DNA from: Epiperipatus broadwayi
Taxonomy: Eukaryota; Onychophora; Udeonychophora; Euonychophora; Peripatidae
Assembly: GCA_028023455.1 (NCBI GenBank)
Contig: JAQFVV010000150.1
Span: forward strand, 2,925,550-2,989,549
Direction: 5' to 3'
DNA: 64,000 nucleotides
The position numbers were made by a program, and so were the translations under genes. Shown one piece after another: positions 25,589 through 38,139 of the stretch. The first letter of the stretch is position 1, and each line of letters starts with the position of its first letter. A model generated the notes under the pieces. The model saw nothing but the letters and a program-made list of their open reading frames with translations. It had not been told where the DNA came from and did no database searches.

Positions 25589-25900
25589 ATGTATGCAGGA
25601 TTCAAACTCAGTCTTTTATACGACTCGCAACTCTTCATGCCATCTCATATTGTTGACCGACCTGATCACACACATGTTGAAAAGATAAATAATCACCAAT
25701 ATATGTATTTCATGCTAAACCAGCACTCATCAGTTGGTTCATATTACCATCCCACACATATAGACAATCAGTGCTCAGCTTTATATTAAGATAGCCAATC
25801 TTCATCCTTTAAGGGACAGACTTCAAACTATTCCAATCCACAACTCTTCAGCCTTCCCTTTCATTTAAAATCTGATGATGAAACGTTCCACATTAGTGCC
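25589..25900 (+). mobile_element. F-family element, left arm and core only
   Basis: Begins GATTCAAACTCAG, runs through CTGATCACACACATGTTGAA, AGATAAATAATCACCAATATA and TTTCATGCTAAACCAGCACT, then the longer interior block ending TCTGATGATGAAACGTTCC. The matching right-hand arm is absent, so this is a truncated copy of the longer family variant also seen at 34.7 kb. Confidence 0.7.
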
Positions 25901-26271
25901 AAGGTTGTTATCCTACCCATGTTGACATTTAGTCATTCTGACCCCTAATGCACATGAGAATAATCCATTTTTGCATACCTATGTGAGGAATGGGCAGACC
26001 TTTGATGCACTATGTTTCAATATGTAAATTAAAATGAACTACAAGTGTATAGAAGCAATAAAGATTTACAAGGAGTTGACAAATTTACTGCACGACTGTG
26101 TTTTTTTTTAAAAAATATTAATTGCTGCAAATTATATTTTAATAGTTCTGTGCATATTCATAAAGAAACTATGATTAAATTGCAGAAACAGTTATTATAC
26201 TTAATTATAGTGACTGCAAAAAATATTATATTTGACAATTAAATGGGGAAGTATATTTTCAGGACGATGTG

Positions 26272-26273
26272 GT

Positions 26274-26339
<66 letters not shown>

Positions 26340-26352
26340 CATCATCATCATC
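26272..26352. repeat. (ATA)n(ATC)n trinucleotide microsatellite
   Basis: A pure AAT/ATA run of more than twenty units followed by four ATC units. Confidence 0.95.
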
Positions 26353-26459
26353 CATACAAGACTTTGCATAGAAAATTACAAGAATTCAACAGCTACACAT
26401 GAACTCAACATCAATCTAAAAAGACTGCAGTTTATCTCTTTACAATACTAAACAATATA

Positions 26460-26806
26460 CAGTAGCAGCAGCAGTAGCAGTACAGTAGCAGTAGTAGTAA
26501 TTGTAGTGTAGTAGTAGTTGCAGCAGTAGCAGTAGCAGCAGCAGCAATAGCAGTAGCAGTGCAATAGCAGCAGCAGCAGAAGTAGTAGCATGAGTAGTAG
26601 CAGCAGTAGTAGCAGCAGTAGTAGCAGTAGCAGTAGTAGTAGCAGTAGCAGCAGTAATAGCAGTAATAGTAGCAGTAGGAGTAGCAGTAGGTGTAGCAGT
26701 AGAAGTAGCAGCAGGAATAGCAGTAGGAGTAGCAGCAGGAGTAGCAGTAGGAGTAGCAGAAGGAGTAGCAGCAGGAGTAGTAGAAGGAGTAGGAGTAGTA
26801 TAGGAT
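26460..26806. repeat. Degenerate (GTA/GCA)n trinucleotide block, about 350 bp
   Basis: Interleaved AGT, AGC, AGG and AGA triplets become AGGAGTAGC-type nine-base units toward the right. Poly-Ser and Thr/Ala-rich open frames on the two strands are artefacts of the period. The rightmost part has a higher-order nine-base periodicity. Confidence 0.93.
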
Positions 26807-26809
26807 ATC

Positions 26810-28008
26810 ATGATATAATTAATAACAAGTCCAGCAATACAAATAGAGTAGAGGAATCTTTCTTTTTTTGTATATATATATATTTGGCAATTTCAAATTG
26901 CTTATGTCAGTAAAAAATCAGTAAAGAATGTTGTATAAAACTAAAAATCAGTTCTAAATTTATTGCTTTATTTTTTTTTAGAATTCTTCTAAATAAATTG
27001 CAAAGTGCCTTTTATTTTAGACCCATTATTTTGCAGTTGACTTAGTATAGTATTAAAAAATGAAATATTTTATTATATACAATTTGAAATAATTTTAATA
27101 GCAGTTACGACAGAAAAATATCACATAACTAAAGACATTTTTAATAATCGCGTGAACTTGTATTAATGCCGTTGAATTATCCTTTATGTATAATATATTA
27201 AGTATCTTAATGCAATTGTTAGTTTTTAGTATATCCTTTTAATCATTTTTAACTTTTTGAAATACTTTTTTTTTAACTTTTATTTTATTTCTGTTTTACT
27301 TCTGCTAGTAATGTTGTAATGAGGAAATCTTTTAATTTCCTTTCTAATGGCTACTTTAACTGCCATTAAAATAATATTAGGTTTGAGGATATAATTTTGA
27401 ATTTTTTTTCTTTCCTTTTGTTTAAATTTACTTCTGAGCTTAAAATGTAATAACAAATTTTAAATGTTAATAATAATAATAAAGCTATTATTATTTTTTT
27501 TTTTTGCTACTTTATAATTTGAATTAATCAGCTAATAATATGTAATTGCAAAATATATTTGTAATTTGAATGTTCCAATGATGTACATAAATGCGTGTGT
27601 GTATGCGTCTCTTTCAGTATGTTAAAATTAATCTTAATTTGTTTTATAAAACTATTTGATGATGTATATCATTTTTCAGTCACGCACACAAACATATGTA
27701 AAAACAGGCGCACATTATGGCTACTATACTTTTGATCACAATTAGTAACGCTGCTATTATTTAATGCTTTCTAATTAAACAAAATTATATTAGAACATAA
27801 GTATAATTATTTTTTCTCAGGCTTAGGAAATTTCTTTCAAGTAATCAATCCATCCCAATTGAACTAACTATCCAAAATAAAAAAAAACATAAAGCTGTTC
27901 AAACACTTGAATCTGACAATTGAAAAGTTTGTGAATACTGCCTACTCCTTTAACTGTTCATTTATGAGGGACTATTGGAGAGTATTTTTACACCTGCAAT
28001 AGAGATTG
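26810..28008. other. AT-rich intergenic DNA
   Basis: No gene is recognised. It contains TGTGTGTATG and ACGCACACAAAC strings near 27595 and 27680 and poly(T) tracts. Confidence 0.5.
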
Positions 28009-28436
<428 letters not shown>

Positions 28437-28750
28437 CTTATATATCCACTTATTCAACTATCTATCTTCCCATTTCTCTCCTTACTTAAACTACCTACCT
28501 ATCTAACTATTTATCTGTCTACTTATCTATCTACCACCCTACTTATCTTTCTTTCTTCAGTTCTATTTTTTCTTTCTATATATATTTATTAATTTGCTTA
28601 TATTAATAAATATATACCTACTCACTTATCTATCTGTCCATATATTCAACCATTCATCTGTCTATTTGTTTTTCATCTTTCTATTCATATTTATATCCAT
28701 ATATTCATCCAACAAATCGATTTATCTATCTATCTATCAGTCTATCTATT
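28437..28750. repeat. Decayed edge of the TCTA tract
   Basis: Scattered TATCTATC, CTACCTAC and TTCATC motifs with point changes, grading into unique AT-rich DNA. Confidence 0.7.
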
Positions 28751-29120
28751 ATATAAATATTTAAATTGTCACTTATTGTAAGACATATTTGTAGTAACTA
28801 TGTATTTAAGAATGATAATAATAAAGGAAAAAAATACTTCTCACAATAAACTATTGGAATAAAGAATTGAGCAGACCCATATATACCAAGAGGCTCTCTT
28901 ATACTAAAATGAATTGTAACTGAATGCTGTATTTTAAATAATGTTTGAACTAAAAGCAATGAATCAGTTCTAGAAATATTAATTTAGTCATCCAAAAACA
29001 CAAAATTAAGTAAATTTTAATAAGCTCATTAGCAAATAAAAGAATATTTTATATAATAATTACATAAAAAATGTCATAAAAAATAGTGAGGCATTGTAAA
29101 ACATATCAAATTACTATTTC
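28751..29120. other. AT-rich intergenic DNA
   Basis: Nothing recognised between the microsatellite edge and the foldback element. Confidence 0.5.
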
Positions 29121-29493
29121 AAATTTTAGGGGATTTGAACTGAAACTTTTAAGTTCCCTTTAGTTATCCACTCCATCTTATACAACTGGTAAACATGACC
29201 CCATATGTCAAAAAGATAAATGATCTCCAATATATGTATTTTATGCTGAAGCAATACCCATCAGTTGGTCTTGATCATTATTTCCCACATACACATATAA
29301 TCAATGCTCAGTTTATATTATATATGTGTGGAAGATGATGATTCAGACTGATGAGTGCTCATTCAGCATGAAATATGTATATTGGAGATCACTTATCTTT
29401 TTCACATTATGTGGTCATGTGTATTGGTTGTATAGAATGGAGTGGTTGACTAAAGGGAGCTTGAATGTCTAGGTTCAAATTCCCTCTAATTAC
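29121..29493. mobile_element. Foldback element, F family (complete, about 373 bp)
   Basis: Arms at 29121-29176 and 29437-29493 are inverted repeats with moderate divergence (GGGGATTTGAAC and CCCTTTAGTTATCCACTCC against GGAGTGGTTGACTAAAGGG and GGTTCAAATTCCC). The core has two inverted copies of the TTTATGCTGAA/TTCAGCATGAAATA block. The arms are more diverged than at 19.9 kb, so this is an older insertion. Confidence 0.75.
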
Positions 29494-30388
29494 ATCTGGT
29501 TTAAAGTATATATACTATACTTATATTTAAATATTATTTAAACTTTCCTATATACAATAATGTTAAATTGAAATTAGATTGCTAAAAATCTTATGCATAG
29601 TATATTATTTGGACATATTAATAATTTTATTGGATTTCACCACAAATTTATTTTAGATGAATTTCATCTATGGTGTAATGGGAAAAAGGACCACTTAAAA
29701 CTGGTATTGCTAACCAAAATCACATTGTCTAGTAGTAATATATTGTTTATCTGATCTAGTTCTAAAACCAGTTTTAATTTATACTCTAGTTTTACATAAA
29801 GAAAAGCAGTTCCACTTTTGATTTAAAAATGGGTTGGACATATACTATTACTATAAGTAGCAGGTGTGATTCCAGTTAGCAATGCCAGTTTTTAATTTAT
29901 ATTTTAATTAGTTATATCATAGCTGAAATTCACCTAAAAATACAAGGATACATGTGGTTAAAAATATTCATATTTACATGTAAAAGTCCATGAAATTGTT
30001 GCATTTGATGTATTATTTGCAACATCATATGACTATCATACCACTGTGCTAAGTAGTATTAATTGATTATTCAAAGTCACATACCTCTGTTTTAGAAATT
30101 AGTTGATTATAAATTATTTTAAAAAGTATAATTATGCATAAATACATTTTGTAGCAAGAATATCAGGCAAGATATTGCACTTCATCTTTTAAAAAAAAAG
30201 TTGGCGCAGAAAGAAATAGCATCGCGACATGTCAGTAAAGAGACTATTTGATCATATACACGTTTTACGAATTGGTTTCTATAATTATCGAAAAACTTAT
30301 CTTTAATGGTTTGGCTTTTACCTTTTTTCTATTTTGAATTAAATATATAAATTATCGAATGACTTTGTTGTTGGAAAGTTCTTAAGAA
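29494..30388. other. AT-rich intergenic DNA
   Basis: Contains an imperfect inverted pair around 29640-29735 and 29830-29940 (for example TGAATTTCATC against GCTGAAATTCACC, and GGTATTGCTAACCA against TTAGCAATGCC), suggesting another eroded foldback element. A small CpG-bearing patch lies at 30203-30232. Confidence 0.4.
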
Positions 30389-30389
30389 G

Positions 30390-30460
30390 TTCGGATGCCG
30401 GAAGTGACATCTTAGGCGCGATCCGTTACGTAATTCCAGAATCTGCTACGTCATCACTGC
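30390..30460. promoter_or_regulatory. Candidate CpG-containing promoter or enhancer patch
   Basis: Within about 70 bp lie GCCGGAAGTG (ETS-type, 30397-30406), GGCGCG, TTACGTAA (30426-30433) and TACGTCA (CRE-type, 30447-30453), with about eight CpGs in a locus where CpG is otherwise scarce. These sites are typical of metazoan housekeeping promoters. No coding exon is identified on either side, so this is inference only. Confidence 0.3.
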
Positions 30461-32100
30461 CACAAACAATGCATGATTGTAAGTTATAACAGCCATAAGA
30501 TTTATAAGAGGTTGCTAATGAATGAATGAATTATATACCCATTTTTGAAGTAGCATATATATTTAAATTTGTTTGCTTGTTTATTAAAAATAAATATATA
30601 GTAAAACGTAACAAGTAAATATGTTAGTCATAATATCTGTAACTTTTTGAATTACTGATAATAATCATACTTAGTAATTTGAATCTTCGGTAGATATAAT
30701 ATATATTTTCTATCACTCTTTTTAAATAGATGTATAGACGTATAACATTTCTTTTAAATATAATAATAAACAAACATAAAGTGAAAGCAAGTGTGCAAAC
30801 ACGCGTTTGAATGTTCTCTAAAAAATAAAAATGAGGAAGAAAAAGAAATGCATTGAAAAAGAAATAAAGAGAATGAAATAATACTTAAAAAACAACAACG
30901 AAACAACGCTTTGATAATTTGTTTGATCTTCAAATGAATAGTTGGTTTGATCCCTCAAGGCAGAAGTCAAGCTTAAAAGTTAAATCAAGTTTACTAATCG
31001 AATTTACTTTTAAGTTGCTTTTGATTTATATTTGCTTTAGAAAACATAATTTTGTTTGTAAATAAATCCGATCAGAGGGGGAAAAATAAAGCATTCTTTG
31101 ATCTAACCGAAGAATTTAGCAAATAATTTTAAGAACGGGGGATCTTAGACGTAAAATACTTTAGGGAAAATCTTTTGTTAAACGTGCTTTAAATTATTAA
31201 AAAAGAACTTTAAGAGTAAACAAATTATATATATATATAATCTACACTTTTAGTATTGTATTTAAAATAAAATTAAATCAAGCAGAGCTAATTATAAAGA
31301 GAAAAGAGTTAAATTAGATATCAATGAAATTAAAATCCTAGTTAAGAATTTGTTTGGAGTATAGGCATTTCGAATAAAATTTCGCAGTGAAAAATCAAAA
31401 AAATAGACTTAAAGTATTTAAAATACGAATCTAGAGAAGTAAGAAAATTATTTGAAATATAAAATTACAGATAATAAGATGTTACTAACTTTCTGATTAT
31501 TTATCAAGCACACAGTAAGTCTGTAATTAGAAAGAGAAAAAAATTAACCATTATCACACGCGCCTTAAACGTTTGTATAAGCCAAACGATGTAGTTCAAA
31601 CCTCAATACAAAAGAGGGACTTTATAAAGATAGGAGTTACTGTCTTATCTTTAACCTAAATTCTTAATTGTATAGTCCAATTTGAAGCATCTTGATTTGA
31701 GAGCATGAAGATATTATTCTCTTCACACTTAAATCGGACTATTTCTTTTCACAAATTAACTTAGCATTACAACGAGTTAATATTAATATCTTGTTAATGG
31801 AAATGTAAAAACTAATGTAACGTTTTAATTATTTATCAAGCCATAGTAAGTCTGCAATTAGAAAGAGAAATGCTTTAACCTTTTTAACATTTGTCTTAAA
31901 CATTGAAAAATTGAAAAGAATACAACATCTTGAATATATATATATCTTCCTACTATACTCCTTATTTTATTCTTTTCTTATTTAAATGTAATTCTATATT
32001 TAAACAGTGTTTTGTGCATTTAACAAGATTATAAATACATAAAGCATTCAACATTCTGAGAATGCTTTTGATGTTTGCACCCAGATTCATAACTTCAGTA
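30461..32100. other. Non-repetitive AT-rich DNA with a local duplication
   Basis: No gene is recognised, although CpG dinucleotides recur (ACGCGTTTG near 30802, ACACGCGCC near 31556). Segments 31478-31580 and about 31810-31910 share TTATTTATCAAGC, AGTAAGTCTG and AATTAGAAAGAGAAA, an old direct duplication about 335 bp apart. ATAGTCCAATTT near 31672 and AAATCGGACTAT near 31732 form a short inverted pair. Confidence 0.45.
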
Positions 32101-33150
32101 ATGACAGCAGGGTATTGTGTGTTTATGTAATGGCTAGATGATATTTAAATCTGCTAATAATTATGTAAATACTGAGTTTGCATATAAATCTGCTAATAAT
32201 TCTGTAAATACTGATTTTACATATTCCATTTCTTTGATAATGGTATGCATACTTCTTTTTTATTGATTGCATAAGAATTATTGGTTTTAAAATATGGTTT
32301 TTTGTGATGGCTATAGTTTGTTTGTATTCCATGTCATATTCCAAAAATACTGACTTGTATTCTGAGTTTGCTTTAGCATGGTTATATAGGTACCTGTGCT
32401 TTGCCTCTCAAGTTGCAATGTTTGTGTGTGACTCTCCAAATTATATAATGCTGCATACTGAATTACTGCATCTGATCTTATATATGATCTGATGTTATAT
32501 ATAATCTGGGGCCAGCTTATCTAATTTATTGTTTATTAATTTATGTAGAACAGATTTTATTTAATCTTTGAATTAAACCTGGTTTATAAGAAAGATGTAT
32601 CCAAAGTTTTGTATCTTGATTTCAGGATATATTTATTAAATTACAGTAAAAAATTTTGACACTGATGATTGTTGTGATAAAAAAAGTATTGATATCTATC
32701 TCATATAGAGCATATGTATGTGTAAGTCCTAGGAAACATGCAATTCAAAGAAATATATTTATGAATTCATACATGTGTAGAATTATATTTAAGTTTTTTT
32801 GAAGTCAGAATTGAAGATACAGCAAATGTATTACATTATCTATGAATACATTGATACTATGATGTATAAAGATTAAAGAACTTTGATAAAGAAATACATT
32901 GCATATCAATTAATAATTATACTTTGCAAATAAATTACTGATACATGATTTGTTAATTTTATTAAAGAAAATGAATTGTACATCAATTAATAGGTATCCA
33001 TGTAAATAAATTATCACATTATTTTTTATTTTATTTATATAAGATTGCATGGCCTACTGTCATTCATTGAGAGTAACTTATGTTCTCTATAATTAAGTAT
33101 GGCATTACAAATGGGGCTATGTAATTATCACATTATTTTATTGTACCTGG
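32101..33150. other. AT-rich intergenic DNA with a short tandem duplication
   Basis: AATCTGCTAATAATT(A/C)TGTAAATACTGA occurs twice in tandem at about 32148-32215. Opposing open frames at 32123-32344 and 32304-32492 match no family I recognise. Confidence 0.45.
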
Positions 33151-33560
33151 TCAAAGTCTTAACACCATTCCTGCTCTGGTCAGCTGCTATACCCCATTGA
33201 TAGGTTAGTTTTGGGCAGTGCAGATCTATGCTCACTACGTGTTAGTTTTTCTTAGTTGGCTTTCCAATTCTGGGCAGGTAGACTGAATGTGGCCCCTACA
33301 CATGGACTGCTAATTGGGAGACAGAGGTATCTAGAATGATCTTGACATGTCTCAGCTGTGGGTCAAGAATTTATTGTTTAATGGACTTGAGCTTTGGACC
33401 TCGCTGCCTGTTGTGGTGGTTGGCACAATGCTGGACTGGTCCACCTATTCAGCTGAAGCATTTGGGTCTTTGCTTTGGGACCCCAGGAGTGGGATCATTG
33501 GATGATAGATAGCTTCTCAGCAGCTGGACCATGTAGATTCATGTTCAGATGTTCAGATAC
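33150..33560. other. Compositional island, less AT-rich, no identified gene
   Basis: About 400 bp of markedly more GC-balanced sequence with little low complexity (CTGCTCTGGTCAGCTGCTAT, GCTGCCTGTTGTGGTGG, GGGACCCCAGGAGTGGG). No open frame longer than a few dozen codons spans it. It may be an inserted non-autonomous element or a relic of a transcribed region; identity unknown. Confidence 0.35.
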
Positions 33561-34060
33561 ACATTAATCAACATTATAGCAACCGTTTTATGGATATAAT
33601 TGTTATCAAGCATATGAACTTTATATAACCAATAATTGTTTTACCTTGTTTGTTACATTGAACACTGTAATTCTCTATGGGTAAGTGTACCCAAAAATTT
33701 TTGTAATTTTTTTACTAATAAAGGTTACTTTTGAAAGTAAAATATTACTTTAAATATTCATGTGTTAATTTATATCCTGATGCTTAAAGCCACATGGTGC
33801 TTGTACAATTTATGTAAATAAATAGAGAAAATTTAAATAAATGAACTACGCTAAGTCTGTCCATTACATAGTAATACTCAATATTTGTAAAAAGACCTTC
33901 ATCCTATAGTAGACTGATTAAGACTACAAATTATTAAGGTGATAATATTTAACTTCAGACAAGAATGATACTATGATAAATGTCAGAAAAACGGCAATAT
34001 GCTGACTATACCTATATTAAAAATTACATAAAATTTATCATCGATGAGAAAGTCATTTAT
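33561..34060. other. AT-rich intergenic DNA
   Basis: Nothing recognised. Confidence 0.5.
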
Positions 34061-34061
34061 T

Positions 34062-34255
34062 ATATATATGTGTGAGGATAGTAATCTGGACCAACTGATG
34101 ATTGCTGGTTTAGCATGAAATACATATATTGGCGATTATTTATCTTTTCAACATGTGTGTGATAAGGTGGGTCAGCAATATGAGATGGCACTGAGAGTAG
34201 TGGGTCATGTGAAAGTCTGAGTTTGAGTCCCACTTATATTACATATATAAATGCA
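34062..34255 (-). mobile_element. F-family element, right half only
   Basis: Contains TGATTGCTGGTTTAGCATGA, ATTGGCGATTATTTATC, AACATGTGTGTGAT and the outer end GTGGGTCATGTGAAAGTCTG, AGTTTGAGTCCC, ending TATATTAC. The left arm is missing. Confidence 0.7.
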
Positions 34256-34714
34256 GGTTTTAGCCTGTGCAATGTATTAAAAGATATTGAGTTTTTGTAA
34301 TAATTTTTTCATTGTGATTAATATATTATTAAATATGTTTTGCACATAACAATGGTTTTAAACAATCTTTTCAATGGACAGCTCTGAAAACACTCCAATT
34401 TAAAATATATAGTTGATTTTTTCTCACCTAACATATTTGTTTGAATAATAGATCAAACTATAATGTTAAAAAGATTATCTAGAAAAATAAATTGAAACAA
34501 ATATGCAATATATATTCATAAAAAGAGATTCATGGAGTAATACTGAGTTGTGCAGATTCTTACAATATTTCTAATCTGGGCGAAAATTAAAATTTTTTTA
34601 TAGGTAAATGGGAATTTACCAAAAGGCTTGGTATTTTTCTTTCTGACAACTGACTTATAGCTAAACTATGTAGTCAACCAATAATTTGTCAGTAAATTTG
34701 TACTAGCTATTGTT

Positions 34715-35045
34715 AGTATATAAGGAATTCGAACTCAGACTTTCACATGACTCTCAACTCTCCAAGCCATCTCATACTGCTGACCCACCTGATCACACAC
34801 ATGTTGAAAAGATAAATAATCACCAATATACATATTTCATGCTAAACCAACAATCATCAGTGGGTCCAGATTACTATCTCTACACATATAGACAATAAGT
34901 GCCCAGCTTTATATTAATATAACCAATTTTTATACTTTAATGGACAGGCTTCAAACTACTCCAACACATAACTCTTCAGCCATCTATTTTATCGAAAATC
35001 TGATGATGGAATGTTTAAAGCCATGGTAGTGCCAAGCTATTGTTA
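34715..35045 (+). mobile_element. F-family element, left half and extended interior
   Basis: Starts GGAATTCGAACTCAGACTTT and continues through the ACACATGTTGAA, AATAATCACCAATATACATA and ATTTCATGCTAAACCA core to AAAATCTGATGATGGAATG. The right arm is missing. It may pair with the half at 34.06 kb as products of one rearranged element. The open frame inside is not a gene. Confidence 0.7.
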
Positions 35046-35305
35046 GGTATATTGCAAAACAGAAATAAATCTTATTAAAACCATTATTTTTTAATCCTTG
35101 ATTAATCAGTTGAGAATTACCCCTCACTATCGAAAGAGTATGCAGAGAACATTATCTTGTATTAAGAGATTTAAAATTATTTTGCCTAGCTTAATAATAT
35201 CTATCTTCTCTAAAGTTTGTCTTTTATTGAAAGTGAGTGAATCAAAATACCAACCTTTATATTAAGAGAGATGTGTCTGCTGAATTGAGATACATATTAA
35301 TTAAT
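35046..35305. other. AT-rich intergenic DNA
   Basis: Nothing recognised. Confidence 0.5.
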
Positions 35306-35309
35306 TTAA

Positions 35310-35435
35310 CACACAAATGCCAAATTTCATGCATTCAAACATTTGACAACATCCACTTTAGAAAGATACATATATTAATAGTTATTTCTAATCATTTATT
35401 ATCCTAGATTGGTCTAAGTAATTTATAGTTAACTT
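35310..35435 (+). repeat. S-family dispersed repeat copy
   Basis: Contains AATGCCAAATTTCATGCA, ACATCCACTTTAGAAAGATA and ATATATTAATAGTTATTTC followed by TAATCATTTATTA, aligning with the copies at 24.2, 38.15 and 42.3 kb. Confidence 0.5.
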
Positions 35436-35504
35436 CATAGATTATGCATTATTTGATGTTTTAATATTTATTAATGAAAATACTTACTGTTAACATCTAA
35501 TTCT

Positions 35505-35680
35505 TTTGTAACACAGTAGCAATGTTCTTCATACAATATTGTCACCTAGTGCAAGTAATAATAATCAATGAATGCTAGAGGGTTAGTGCATCTATCTAGT
35601 ATCTACTCATCCAATATTCTCAAACTAGTTTTTAGCTTATCACTTTTATCAGTGATGTTACCATGCTTAGTTCTCTTATA
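35505..35680 (+). repeat. R-family repeat fragment
   Basis: Degenerate single copy of the 44.7-kb array unit: CCTAGTGCAAG, TAATCAATGAATGC, TAGTGCATCTATCTAGT and TACTCATCCAATAT followed by CAAACTAGTTTTTAGCTT are all in the array order. Confidence 0.65.
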
Positions 35681-36392
35681 TTTGCAATTTTAAACACAAT
35701 CCAGTAACTAGGCTTTTTTCTCTATCTTGTTTTTTCTTCGGATTACCAGAAAAATTGTATGTAATTACCAGATTGAAAGATGATTTATTAAAATTAATTG
35801 AGAATGATACTATTTTGTTTGGATTTTGTGACTAACTGCATAAATATTGTTCTTATTATTAGTAAAAAATATATATTGAAGAAATGAAGTGATAGTCAAA
35901 CTTTGGCCAATTTAACAATGGAAAAGAACAAAAAGCTATATATATATGAAAATAAAACTTTTTGGAATATAACTTTCTGTATAGAGAAATTATTCCAGTC
36001 TAGCACACAATAAATCATATTTAAAGATTCCAAAATCTCCAAAAAATTGTAATTCACACAATCACAATCTCATTATTTACACATTATTTACATTAGACAC
36101 AATAGTTTTAAATTATATTCTTATACTTGACAAAGATAAATGCAATTTCATCAAAACATTGGCAATCTAGTTTAGTGAAAGAATTTTCTGCTTCAGTGTA
36201 TGAAGACCTTTATGAGGATTTTAAAACCTTTAAACAGGATTCCTGTGTGCTAGAGGAAATAGTTTCTTCTATAATCTTCCCCAAAAGTGATTATTTCTCT
36301 TTTATAATGAAATTCTTTGTTACAACATATGTATATTGAAATGAATGTTGCATGGACAAACAATGTTTTGTTAATCATGTTTTCAGAATTAC
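35681..36392. other. AT-rich DNA with one unresolved open frame
   Basis: A 70-codon plus frame at 36127-36339 has varied composition (SVYEDLYEDFKTFKQ, EEIVSS) that looks more protein-like than neighbouring frames, but no family, promoter or splice partner is recognised. It could be an isolated exon, an element fragment or chance. Confidence 0.25.
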
Positions 36393-36516
36393 CATGTTTA
36401 GCAAAACAAAAATTGAAGTAAATATACCGAGATGTTTAGACAAGGTAACACTTTCTCTCATCTATCTTGTTGCAATGTTGGTATATTTACTTGAATTTTA
36501 TTTTATTAAACATGGT
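36393..36516. mobile_element. Small hairpin element
   Basis: Left arm CATGTTTAGCAAAACA...GTAAATATACC (about 36393-36429) and right arm GGTATATTTACTTGAATT...TTAAACATG (about 36480-36515) are imperfect inverted repeats around a 50-base loop. It is MITE-like and non-coding. Confidence 0.55.
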
Positions 36517-36635
36517 TACTTCTAGAAACATATATATTAATGGTGTTAGAACTTATTAAAATTTATGATCAATCCATATTAAAATGCTAAAATAAATTAG
36601 AGAAAATCATGAAGAATTACAATAATGATCAAAGA

Positions 36636-37072
36636 AGTGAAGCTTGTCTCAATCTTATTAAAAGTTATATGGCTTAGCACTTTCAGAGACCTTGTGTCTC
36701 CATAATCATAGCCTACTTTTAACTGAAGTTTAGCTTTGGTTTATGTAAAATTTTATGCAAATTTTATAACGACCATTTTCTGGAGATTGCAAAGTACGAT
36801 TCTTTCCGGTTTATTGCACAATTGTCATTTGCAATAAAGCACACCTATTTAATTTTTCATTTCATATCATTATGTTTCATGCATAGTGCCCTTGCCATAG
36901 TGGGTTTGAACACATGGCCTGTGGTTTTTTGGTGCTCGAAGAATATGGATCTGTTTTCATCGTTATAAAAATTGCATAAAATTTTACATAGTAGGCTATG
37001 ATTATGGAGACACAAGGTCTCTGAAAGCACTAAGCCATATAACTTTTAATAAGATTGAGACAAGCTTCACTT
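36636..37072. mobile_element. Foldback element with about 82-bp near-perfect outer arms
   Basis: 36636-36717 and 36990-37072 are reverse complements over about 82 bp with about two differences (AGTGAAGCTTGTCTCAATC against GATTGAGACAAGCTTCACT). A second inner pair lies at 36741-36772 and 36960-36989 (ATGTAAAATTTTATGCAAAT). The left arm carries an extra 23 bp between the two. The 190-bp centre contains GTGGGTTTGAACACATGG. AATAATGATCAAAGAA at the left flank and AATAATGATTAAAGAA at 37141 may be a diverged target duplication. Confidence 0.7.
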
Positions 37073-38139
37073 TTTTGCGTAAAGCACAATCTAAATTACT
37101 TACTAATCAAAGGTGAAGTAGAAAACTAGTATTTTATTTCAATAATGATTAAAGAATTATATTACTCTATTATAGCACTCTAATATTTAATTACATCAGT
37201 TATATCATGAAAAAGAAAAGAATATTGTGCACATATGTGCAGACATAAAAACACTCAGAAATTCATGTGTTTCAAACATTTAACTCAAAAAGAGAAGTGC
37301 ACTAATAAAATGTGATTGGTTAAATGCATCACTCCACTGCTTCTCCCATTATTACATTTACATTTCTTACAGTCTATGTTTTTCTGGGTATTATGATGTC
37401 AGTATACGTAAACCACCTTACTGATTAAAATGTGACTCTTGTTATAGAGTAAAGTTTAACATCATATATGTCTAAAACTTATGAGCATTTTAAAGTTTTC
37501 AACTCAAACAAGTTGCAATCTTAATATATTAAAGTAAAATCCAACTATTATTTTCTAGAAGTCATTTACTGCACAATGGAGGAAGATGAAAATCATTCTA
37601 TCCATGCTTGAAGAGTTTTACTTAAATTAAAAAAAAATAAAGACATCTTTTCCATTTTTTAACACATGATAAAGTAGCAGTGACAGGCTTATAAACGAAA
37701 TATAGGATGACCTTTAACCTTTAATTGTAATAGGAAAAGTCATATATCTATTAATTTTTCTACATTCAAATATACACTTGCTTATGTTTTATCAGAGTAA
37801 GTTGTATGTGTTTTATCTTTAATTCAAATAGTATAACTGCTACTTGACCTTGTACAAAATGGAAAATTCAGTGACAGTCAATATATTGTGCTTTATTAAT
37901 TCTGGTGAAAGTAATATTTTTGACATTGATATCTAAACAAATAATTCACTTTAAGATATCGTTGAACATTTTATTTCACTACACAATCTTGAAAAATATA
38001 AATAAGACATCTAAAATAAATAAATGAGATAAAACTGCTGGATGAGCCAGAAATTCTTCAAGTGATCTAGGTAACAATCTTTCACATATCTTGATCATTT
38101 GTTCCGTATTTATCAATATCAAATTAGTATATTTTGATT
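37073..38139. other. AT-rich intergenic DNA
   Basis: No gene or repeat family is recognised. Confidence 0.5.

Noticed and set aside
26440-26913. Thr/Ala-rich 123-codon and Ser-rich 107-codon open frames
   Set aside because: They are translations of the degenerate GTA/GCA block, with no start context or homology.
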